A DNA stretch of 33,712 nucleotides from Streptacidiphilus pinicola (GTDB lineage: Bacteria > Actinomycetota > Actinomycetes > Streptomycetales > Streptomycetaceae). This document shows positions 28,409 to 33,712 of this stretch, piece by piece (position 1 is the first letter of the stretch; every line of letters starts with the position of its first letter). Position numbers and translations under genes: made by a program. The notes beneath the pieces were generated by a model. That model did no database searches. It was not told the origin of the DNA and saw only the letters and a program-made list of their open reading frames with translations. The stretch is from assembly GCF_003258295.1 (NCBI RefSeq), contig NZ_QKYN01000084.1, positions 1-33,712 on the forward strand. Reading direction: 5' to 3'.

Positions 28409-29977
28409 ATGGCGAAGGCTTATCTGGTGGGCAGCGGTATCGCGTCGCTGTCGGCAGCGGCGCTGCTGATCCGCGAAGGGAACTTCGCGGGCTCGGACAT
28501 CGTGATCCTGGAGGAGCAGGACCGGCTCGGCGGGAGCCTGGACGCGGCAGGCTCGCCGGAGACCGGCTACACGATGCGTGGCGGGCGAATGTTCGAGATC
28601 CACTTCGAGTGCACCTACGACATGCTGTCCACCATTCCCTCGCTGGACGATCCGTCGAAGTCGGCGACCGAGGACACCTTCGCTTTCCACGAGGACTTCG
28701 CCTGGGACGACCACGCCCGGCTGGTGGACGCCGCGGGGAACATCGTGGACTCGCACTCGATGGGTTTCTCCGAACGCGACCGGCTGGAGCTGGTCAAGTG
28801 CGCCTCCACCCCGGAGCACCTGCTGGACGGCAAGCGGATCACCGACTTGTTCAGCGAGGAGTTCTTCCACACCAACTTCTGGTGGATGTGGTGCACCACT
28901 TTCGCGTTCGAGCCCTGGCACTCCGCGATCGAGTTCCGCCGCTACGTCAACCGCTTCGTCCACCTGTTCAAGACCTTCGACTCCATGTCCGGGATCTACC
29001 GCACCCGGTTCAACCAGTACGACTCGATCGTGCGCCCGCTGCTGGCCTGGCTCACCGACCAGGGCGTGACCATCCAGCAGGGCACCACCGTCACCGACAT
29101 CGCGCTCGCCGACGGCAAGGCCCTGACAGCCACCGCGATCACGTGGAACCGCGGCGGGGTGAGCGAGCAGGTCACCCTCGGCGACGGCGACCTGGTGATG
29201 GTCACCAACGGGTCGATGACCGCGAACTCCACGACCGCGACCACCGACGCAGTCCCCGCCCTGGACGCCTCCGGCTCCAGCGGCGCCTGGAAGCTGTGGG
29301 AGACGCTGGCCGCGAAGCGTCCCGGCGAGCTGGGTGACCCGAAGGTGTTCAACTCCTCGATCCCGGACTCGACCTGGGAGTCGTTCACGGTCACCACCAA
29401 GGACCCGACCTTCTTCGAGCTCATGGAGAAGTTCTCCGGCAGCGAGGCCGGCAAGGGCGGACTGATCACCTTCAAGGACTCCAGCTGGCTGCTGACGATC
29501 GTGCTCAACCACCAGCCGCACTTCCACGAGCAGCCCGAGGACACCTTCGTGTGGTGGGGCTACGCCCTGTTCCCCGACAAGGTCGGCGACTACGTCAACA
29601 AGCCCATGCGCGAGTGCACCAGCCGAGAGATCCTCCAAGAAGCGCTCGGGCACCTGCACTTCGAGCAGGGCCCGCAGATCCTGGACAACTCCGTCGTGAT
29701 CTCCGCGATGATGCCCTACATCACCAGCCAGTTCCTGGTCCGCAAGGCGGGCGACCGCCCCCAGGTCGTCCCCGAGGGCTCGACCAACCTCGCCTTCATC
29801 GGCCAGTACGCCGAAGTCCCCGACGACGTCGTCTTCACCGTCGAGTACTCCGTGCGCACCGCCTGGACCGCCGTCGCCGGGCTGCTCCACCTGGACAAGC
29901 AGCCCCCGCCCATGTTCAAGGGCCGCCACGACCCCAAGGTCCTTGTCGAAGCCCTCGCCACCATGCACCGCCGCTGA
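28409..29977 (+). CDS. ohyA: Oleate hydratase
   Basis: 522 residues from ATG 28409, with GAGGAG about 7 bases upstream; the frame is open further upstream but without family sequence. It is a flavoenzyme that adds water to the 9-cis double bond of oleate to give 10-hydroxystearate. The FAD-binding Rossmann motif G-S-G-I-A-S-L-S-A-A-A and E-E-Q-D-R-L-G-G-S-L-D are at the start. The catalytic-region block R-G-G-R-M-F-E-I-H-F-E-C-T-Y-D-M-L is intact, as are W-W-M-W-C-T-T-F-A-F-E-P-W-H-S-A-I-E-F-R-R-Y and the C-terminal F-I-G-Q-Y-A-E-V-P-D-D-V-V-F-T-V-E-Y-S-V-R-T-A. Cytoplasmic or membrane-associated. Such enzymes detoxify unsaturated fatty acids. Single-gene unit with its own terminator. Confidence 0.93.
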   Translation: MAKAYLVGSGIASLSAAALLIREGNFAGSDIVILEEQDRLGGSLDAAGSPETGYTMRGGRMFEIHFECTYDMLSTIPSLDDPSKSATEDTFAFHEDFAWDDHARLVDAAGNIVDSHSMGFSERDRLELVKCASTPEHLLDGKRITDLFSEEFFHTNFWWMWCTTFAFEPWHSAIEFRRYVNRFVHLFKTFDSMSGIYRTRFNQYDSIVRPLLAWLTDQGVTIQQGTTVTDIALADGKALTATAITWNRGGVSEQVTLGDGDLVMVTNGSMTANSTTATTDAVPALDASGSSGAWKLWETLAAKRPGELGDPKVFNSSIPDSTWESFTVTTKDPTFFELMEKFSGSEAGKGGLITFKDSSWLLTIVLNHQPHFHEQPEDTFVWWGYALFPDKVGDYVNKPMRECTSREILQEALGHLHFEQGPQILDNSVVISAMMPYITSQFLVRKAGDRPQVVPEGSTNLAFIGQYAEVPDDVVFTVEYSVRTAWTAVAGLLHLDKQPPPMFKGRHDPKVLVEALATMHRR

Positions 29978-29991
29978 CCCGCACACCGCAC

Positions 29992-30026
29992 GGGTGTCCG
30001 AGCGCGAGGCCCGCGCCCGGACACCC
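29992..30026 (+). terminator. Terminator of oleate hydratase gene
   Basis: GGGTGTCCG pairs with CGGACACCC, with AGCGCG/CGCGC extending the stem. It starts 15 bases after the stop codon. Confidence 0.75.
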
Positions 30027-30164
30027 ACCACCCGCGCCCCGCGCTCCGCGCTCGTGAGAGGCCTGTTGCAGAGCGGTCGACAGTCCGCCACCCCGAGGCC
30101 ACTGAGCAGCCCTTCGTCTCGGCATGCGTGCGTGACTCCAGCGGTTGGAGATCGTTGGCGGGGC

Positions 30165-30593
30165 ATGACCTTCACAGCCAAGCGTGTGCTTGCCGCCGTT
30201 GCCCTTGCCGCGGCTGCCCTCGCCATTGCCGGGACAGCTCCGACTGACGCCGCGGCGAACGGGGGTACCAGGCTGGCGCAGTCAGGTGCACCCTGGGCCG
30301 GCTCCGTGCGCGCTGCCATTCCGGCCCGGGCCTGGCAGACGTTGAAGTTGATCGACGCGGGCGAGTGGCCACCGAACGACGGCTCAGGCACCAAGGGCGG
30401 TGCCGTCTGGACGAATCCGGACAAGACGCTGCCGCCTGCCGACAGTGAGGACAGGCCGATCCAGTACCGGCAGTGGGACGTCAACCGCAAGAGTCCCGGA
30501 CAGGCCCGGTATCCGGAGCGCATCGTCACGGGCAGCGATGGCACCGCCTGGTACACCCCCGACCTCTTCCGCACATTCGAGCAGATGCGCTGA
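30165..30593 (+). CDS. Secreted RNase Sa/T1-like protein, catalytic residues altered
   Basis: 142 residues from ATG 30165. Signal peptide (V-L-A-A-V-A-L-A-A-A-A-L-A-I-A-G-T-A) with export after D-A-A-A. The mature part follows the bacterial guanyl-specific RNase (N1/Sa) pattern: P-A-R-A-W-Q-T-L-K-L-I-D, G-A-V-W-T-N-P-D-K-T-L-P, I-Q-Y-R-Q-W-D-V-N, Y-P-E-R-I-V-T-G-S-D-G-T-A-W-Y-T-P-D-L-F-R-T-F. In RNase Sa the catalytic set is Glu54, Arg65, Arg69 and His85. Here both Arg can be aligned, but the Glu is Gln (R-Q-W) and the His is Leu (D-L-F). The protein is probably inactive as an RNase. No barstar-like gene is adjacent. Confidence 0.75.
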   Translation: MTFTAKRVLAAVALAAAALAIAGTAPTDAAANGGTRLAQSGAPWAGSVRAAIPARAWQTLKLIDAGEWPPNDGSGTKGGAVWTNPDKTLPPADSEDRPIQYRQWDVNRKSPGQARYPERIVTGSDGTAWYTPDLFRTFEQMR

Positions 30594-30789
30594 GCCCGCT
30601 GAGCCCGCGAGGGCGGAAAGGCCGAGATGCTCGGTCATCTCTTGGTGAGCTCTGTCAGTTGTCCGCCCGCACCCGGCAGGACCGCCCCAGCGGCGTGGGC
30701 GCGGTCCATCAGCCGCTCAACGGCCTCGTCTACCACCGCTCTCGTCGGCCACCCAGGCGGCCTGTTCGCTCACGGAGTGGAGCCGGCCA

Positions 30790-30930
30790 ACGCGCTGCTG
30801 ACCTGCGACTTCTTTCAAGACACTCACTCCGGCCGGCCAACGCCAATACATCCTGGCCGCCATCGAGCGCGCCAGCCGCCGCGTCCGGGTTGCCCCAGCT
30901 GCCCATCGCGCGGCTGCCAGCTACTCAAGG
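30790..30930 (+). pseudogene. Integrase-core (rve) transposase scrap
   Basis: L-L-T-C-D-F-F-Q-D-T and, after a shift, G-Q-R-Q-Y-I-L-A-A-I-E-R-A-S-R-R-V-R-V match the conserved DFF ... rv core (first catalytic Asp and following strands) of IS481/IS3-type transposases. Nothing before or after is recognisable. The rest of 30594-30920 shows no gene. Confidence 0.5.
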
Positions 30931-31208
30931 ATGTCCTGGATTCCCCGGTCCTGTTCCCAGACAGCATTCTCGAAGGGAAGCTGATCCGGCGTCGCGGGCC
31001 GGCGGTCCCAAATCCGTACCTCAATCCGGATGGGCTGTGCCGCCGAGCTGCTTTCGGCCTGAACGACTTCCCGCCGAAGCATGAGCTCAGCGAGTTCCGT
31101 GGCTGTTCCTTCGGACTGTGTCGACGCTGTTGGCAGTGCCATCGGACGCGCGACCGTCTCGCGACCCGCTCCGTCGGTCGTGATCACCGACCAAAAAAAG
31201 TCGGTCAT
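30921..31208 (-). CDS. Hypothetical protein, 95 aa
   Basis: ATG 31208 has GAGGAGGC 6 bases upstream. The sequence has M-T-D-F-F-W-S-V-I-T-T-D-G-A-G-R-E-T at the start, a Glu/Ala-rich helix in the middle and W-D-R-R-P-A-T-P-D-Q-L-P-F-E-N-A-V-W-E-Q-D-R-G-I-Q-D-I-L-E at the end. No motif recognised. It probably follows 31290-31598 in one transcription unit, with an 81-base gap. Confidence 0.5.
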   Translation of the reverse strand: MTDFFWSVITTDGAGRETVARPMALPTASTQSEGTATELAELMLRREVVQAESSSAAQPIRIEVRIWDRRPATPDQLPFENAVWEQDRGIQDILE

Positions 31209-31289
31209 GCTCGCCTCCTCGGATTACGGGCGGCATACGCCACCGGGCCCCGACCAGCCGCTGGCGCGGCGGTGCCGATCTGTGTTCCA

Positions 31290-31598
31290 TCAGTCAGTTG
31301 AGCTGTCCGCGAGGAGCTGGTCGATGACCTGACACGTGACCAGAAAGGCGATTGAGGACATCATGGCGATGAGCTGGTCGGCTTGAGAGGTCGCTACGGG
31401 GACGGCTTCGGCATGCCGGACGCCCTGATGGGCGGCCCACTCCCGCAGCCTCTGCGCCCGAGCGCCCAGGTCGGTCCCGGGGCCCTCCTGCAGGTCGGCA
31501 GCTATGGCCTCAGCGGCGATCTCAGCCTTGACCTCGGCAATGAGTCTGTTGATGTCCTCCCGCCCCAGGATCTTGCCTTTCGGCTTGTCGGACGCCAT
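31290..31598 (-). CDS. Hypothetical protein, 102 aa
   Basis: ATG 31598 is preceded by a full AAGGAGGT ribosome site at good spacing. The sequence begins M-A-S-D-K-P-K-G-K-I-L-G-R-E-D-I-N-R-L-I-A-E-V-K-A-E-I-A-A-E-A-I-A-A. That is a long amphipathic helix, followed by R-A-Q-R-L-R-E-W-A and a mildly hydrophobic C-terminal helix (L-I-A-M-M-S-S-I-A-F-L-V-T-C-Q-V-I). No family recognised. First gene of a small two-gene unit. Confidence 0.55.
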   Translation of the reverse strand: MASDKPKGKILGREDINRLIAEVKAEIAAEAIAADLQEGPGTDLGARAQRLREWAAHQGVRHAEAVPVATSQADQLIAMMSSIAFLVTCQVIDQLLADSSTD

Positions 31599-31788
31599 CG
31601 GACCTCCTTCGTCTGTTCCAGGGGACGCCAGACCCGGAGGCGTCGCGACTTCAGTCATCCGATCAGGGCAACCACCGCGAAGGTCGCCTGCGATGTTGTC
31701 CCCGGGCGCAGACACCGCAGCACACGACCGTGATGCGCAGTTCGCCGGGCACAGTTCACGCGTCTACCACCACCAGTGGCCAGTCCGG

Positions 31789-31914
31789 ATGCACAAGTTA
31801 CGGCAGTGGTATCCGAGCTTTCGCGAACACAAGATCATCTGGCGAGGTCCGTACATCAAGGGGCCAGCCGACGCACCGATGCTCGCGATGGAGAAGATCT
31901 ACAGCGTCGAATGA
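31789..31914 (+). pseudogene. C-terminal fragment of unknown protein
   Basis: The frame up to TGA 31912-31914 ends with M-H-K-L-R-Q-W-Y-P-S-F-R-E-H-K-I-I-W-R-G-P-Y-I-K-G-P-A-D-A-P-M-L-A-M-E-K-I-Y-S-V-E, clearly protein-like, with an upstream H-H-Q-W-P-V-R. It has lower third-position GC than neighbours. Further upstream the frame loses character. No start with a ribosome site is seen, so it is probably the tail of a lost gene. Confidence 0.35.
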
Positions 31915-32026
31915 CCCGCCACGGGGCGCTGGCGGTGTCCTCGTTCAGTGCGGCGCGGCCGCGGCGCCCCTGGATTGAGAGCGGCGGCTGCGAACGCTCA
32001 CCAATCGCCGCCTCCATGTTCGTGCG

Positions 32027-32530
32027 TCACGCGAGATCGCCGAGGTACATCGGGGAGGTGGGGCCGGCGGCCAGGGCTGCGAGATAGCCGTTGAGGCCGA
32101 GCGGCAGCAGGGTGAGACTGTCCAGATCTGCCAGGGGATGCCACACCAGCGCGGTCTGCGAGCGGTCGGGCCGCCGCGGTTCGGCGGAGGCCGGGTCGGC
32201 CTGCAGATGGGCGTGGAACACCAGCTGCAACTGCTGCATCGCCGTGGTGTGGAGCGGGTGGCCGAGGTGGCGTTCGGGCAGGAACTCCCGCACCCACAGC
32301 AGGTCGCCGACCGTGACCCGCAGGCCGGTCTCCTCCCACACCTCGCGGCGCACCGCCTCGGCGGCGGTCTCCCCGATCTCCACGCGGCCGCCGGGCAACA
32401 CGTGGACGTCCCGGTCGACGGCGCGCTGACGCACCACCAGTAGGCGTTCGTCTTGATCGAGGATCACGGCGCGGGCGCTGACCCGTGGTCCGTCGTGGTG
32501 CGGGTCTTGTTCCCCCGTGTCGTTGACCAC
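32027..32530 (-). CDS. Nudix hydrolase
   Basis: 167 residues from GTG 32530, with AAGGGAG about 9 bases upstream. The Nudix box is perfect: G-R-V-E-I-G-E-T-A-A-E-A-V-R-R-E-V-W-E-E, then T-G-L (pattern GX5EX7REUXEEXGU), around residues 58-80. Before it is a standard N-terminal beta-sheet (S-A-R-A-V-I-L-D-Q-D-E-R-L-L-V-V-R-Q). The enzyme should cleave a nucleoside diphosphate linked to another group, using Mg2+. Substrate not predictable from sequence. Stand-alone gene. Confidence 0.85.
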   Translation of the reverse strand: MVNDTGEQDPHHDGPRVSARAVILDQDERLLVVRQRAVDRDVHVLPGGRVEIGETAAEAVRREVWEETGLRVTVGDLLWVREFLPERHLGHPLHTTAMQQLQLVFHAHLQADPASAEPRRPDRSQTALVWHPLADLDSLTLLPLGLNGYLAALAAGPTSPMYLGDLA

Positions 32531-32604
32531 GCTCGCGATCTCCCTTTCTGCACTTCCGCTGAGCACGGAACCCGGCTGATCACTGCGTTCATCCCGTCCG
32601 CGAT

Positions 32605-32829
32605 TCAGCCCGGTTCGGGGGTGGACTGGTCGGCTTCTTCGGGGAAGGCCTCGGCCAGCAGCCGGGCGATGACGTCCTCGGCGTCGCATGCGTCGCGTAG
32701 GGCGACGCCGACGGCCAGGACCGCGGCGACGTCAGCGAGGTCGAGGACCAGGTCCATGAACCGTTCGAGGTTGTCGTCTTCCGCTTCCTCCAGCGGCGCA
32801 GCGAGCGCGTCCAGGTCGGGGCCCAGCAC
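32605..32829 (-). CDS. Hypothetical acidic protein, start uncertain
   Basis: The frame ends at 32605 and is open far upstream, but convincing sequence begins only near GTG 32829: V-L-G-P-D-L-D-A-L-A-A-P-L-E-E-A-E-D-D-N-L-E-R-F-M-D-L-V-L-D-L-A-D-V-A-A-V-L-A-V-G-V-A-L-R-D-A. An acidic helical protein of ~74 residues with no motif. It could equally be the C-terminus of a longer damaged gene. Confidence 0.35.
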   Translation of the reverse strand: MLGPDLDALAAPLEEAEDDNLERFMDLVLDLADVAAVLAVGVALRDACDAEDVIARLLAEAFPEEADQSTPEPG

Positions 32830-32972
32830 GGCGGTGAAGACGCCGGCGACGTCGGGGGAGGTCCGAGCTGCAGGAATCCATCCGATGCCTGCACGGGATT
32901 GTTCACCGGCCCAGTGTCTACCCCGAACTGCGCCAGGGGCCGCCATTTTGCCCGTCTGGTGCGGGCCGGGGT

Positions 32973-33151
32973 CAGCAGCGCTGGTCGGCGGGGCGGCCGC
33001 GCGCGGCCAGCGCGTCGAAGACATCGCGGTACTCGTCCCGGCAGAGCCGGTCGTACAGCACCTCGACCGGGGCCGCGGCTCCGACGCAGGTGGAGCCGCG
33101 CGAGCCCTCCGACGGGTACCGGGACGGAGGCCTCCGAAGCGGTTGCCGCAC
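32973..33151 (-). CDS. Possible small ORF, ~59 aa
   Basis: A minus-strand frame reads P-V-E-V-L-Y-D-R-L-C-R-D-E-Y-R-D-V-F-D-A-L-A-A-R-G-R-P-A-D-Q-R-C to a stop near 32973, with GTG near 33151 as first start. The end is compact and helical; the first 25 residues are poor. Coordinates are approximate. Otherwise 32830-33220 has nothing recognisable. Confidence 0.25.
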
Positions 33152-33221
33152 GACAACGGAGCTGACCAGCAGGGTATCTGAGCTGCCGTAGCGTGGCTGT
33201 TTGCCTCACCGGTCGCACGGT

Positions 33222-33239
33222 CCGGGAGGCGACTCCCGG
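33222..33239 (-). terminator. Hairpin downstream of rpoA
   Basis: CCGGGAG pairs perfectly with CTCCCGG around a 4-base loop, 24 bases past the rpoA stop. Transcription probably ends here rather than running into rplQ. Confidence 0.55.
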
Positions 33240-33262
33240 CTCCGCGCAACCCGGCGCAGCGG

Positions 33263-33712
33263 TCAGTACTGTTCGGTCTCGAGGAAGCTCGCGTCCGCAT
33301 CGCCGAGGGCGGCTGCGGTCGGGTCGAATCCGGGCGGGCTGTCCTTGAAGCCCATTCCCATGTCGGCCAGCTTCGCCTTGACCTCGTCGATCGACTTCGT
33401 ACCGAAGTTGCGGATGTCGAGCAGGTCGGCCTCGGAGCGGGCGACGAGCTCACCCACGGTGTGGATGCCCTCGCGCTTGAGGCAGTTGTAGGAGCGGACG
33501 GTGAGTTCCAGCTGCTCGATCGGTAGCGCCAGATCGGCGGCGAAAGCGGTGTCCGTCGGGGAGGGGCCCATGTCGATGCCCTCGGCGTCGATGTTCAGTT
33601 CGCGCGCCAGGCCGAACAGCTCGACCAGGGTCTTGCCGGCCGACGCCATGGCGTCGCGCGGACGCATGGCCGGCTTGGTCTCGACGTCGGCGATCAGCTT
33701 GTCGAAGTCGGT
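33263..33712 (-). CDS. rpoA: RNA polymerase alpha subunit, C-terminal part (runs off window)
   Basis: 150 residues visible; the frame is open to the window edge. It includes the end of the N-terminal domain ([32 protein letters not shown]) and the whole C-terminal domain: [42 protein letters not shown]. The Arg, Asn, Cys, Lys, Ser and Glu that contact UP-element DNA in E. coli are all present. The end S-F-L-E-T-E-Q-Y is Streptomyces-like, but several positions (I-E-Q, I-H-T, F-G-T, M-G-M-G-F) differ from the usual Streptomyces sequence as I remember it. rplQ does not follow, so this may be a second rpoA. Confidence 0.9.
   Translation of the reverse strand, partial: TDFDKLIADVETKPAMRPRDAMASAGKTLVELFGLARELNIDAEGIDMGPSPTDTAFAADLALPIEQLELTVRSYNCLKREGIHTVGELVARSEADLLDIRNFGTKSIDEVKAKLADMGMGFKDSPPGFDPTAAALGDADASFLETEQY

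Noticed and set aside
27728-30574. Very long (948-codon) minus-strand open frame
   Set aside because: It is antisense to the oleate hydratase and RNase genes and arises from their strong third-position GC bias. It has no family motifs.
30594-31208. Barstar-type inhibitor next to the RNase-like gene
   Set aside because: The neighbouring frames (transposase scrap and 30921-31208) show no barstar pattern.
1-33712. CRISPR array, tRNA or rRNA genes
   Set aside because: No regularly spaced repeats, no tRNA cloverleaf arms and no rRNA-like sequence were seen on either strand.

Overview
The window is high-GC DNA with GTG/TTG starts, WhiJ-type HTH/DUF5753 regulators, relics of an actinomycete integrative conjugative element, and a Streptomyces-like RNA polymerase alpha C-terminus. 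It is almost certainly from a Streptomyces or a close relative. There is no run of housekeeping genes. The only core gene is a partial rpoA at the right edge, and it lacks its usual neighbour rplQ. This fits a chromosome arm, a large plasmid or a heavily rearranged island. No tRNA, rRNA or CRISPR array was seen.

Region 1 (1-11.1 kb) is a graveyard of a conjugative element. An IS481-type transposase end abuts a 5'-truncated small gene. Then come a beta-propeller fragment, the C-terminal part of an FtsK-like Tra translocase, and many small genes for Cys-rich, membrane or unknown proteins. Several small families occur two or three times in different states of decay: the EW / CxxC / PGQRTW mini-operon, the PHDLGC ribbon family, and the CTRCGQ ribbon protein. 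The region ends with an intact three-gene cassette (66-aa protein, DUF6879 protein, HTH/DUF5753 regulator). Tandem GAGAAA(TC) repeats spaced exactly 10 bp apart lie on both sides of it.

Region 2 (10.98-16.5 kb) is layered mobile DNA. A tail-anchored membrane-protein gene sits between two direct copies of a ~78-bp element, and each copy has inverted ends. Next to it is an IS5-family transposase split at codon 96 by a ~4.08-kb insertion. That insertion is a Tn554-like transposon: two overlapping tyrosine-recombinase genes, a convergent cargo gene of unknown function, and matching terminal repeats. The IS5 gene resumes on the far side and is then truncated.

Region 3 (16.6-18.9 kb) is a cell-surface module: a secreted repeat protein with an APDTG pseudo-sorting signal, a class F-like sortase, an ECF sigma factor and an anti-sigma-like membrane protein. 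Region 4 (19-27.5 kb) is a loose set of accessory genes: two SnoaL/NTF2-like proteins, an MntP-type manganese exporter with a structured leader, a secreted sulfatase-modifying-factor-like protein, a double ABM-domain membrane protein divergent from a guanine/cytosine deaminase-family enzyme, and a secreted duplicated-repeat protein. IS1182 and MOSC fragments and a relic of the 4.3-kb ribbon gene lie between them.

Region 5 (27.7-33.7 kb) has a decayed HTH/DUF5753 gene, an intact oleate hydratase with its own terminator, and a secreted RNase Sa-like protein that has lost two catalytic residues. It continues with another transposase scrap, two small hypothetical genes, a Nudix hydrolase and the stand-alone rpoA end.
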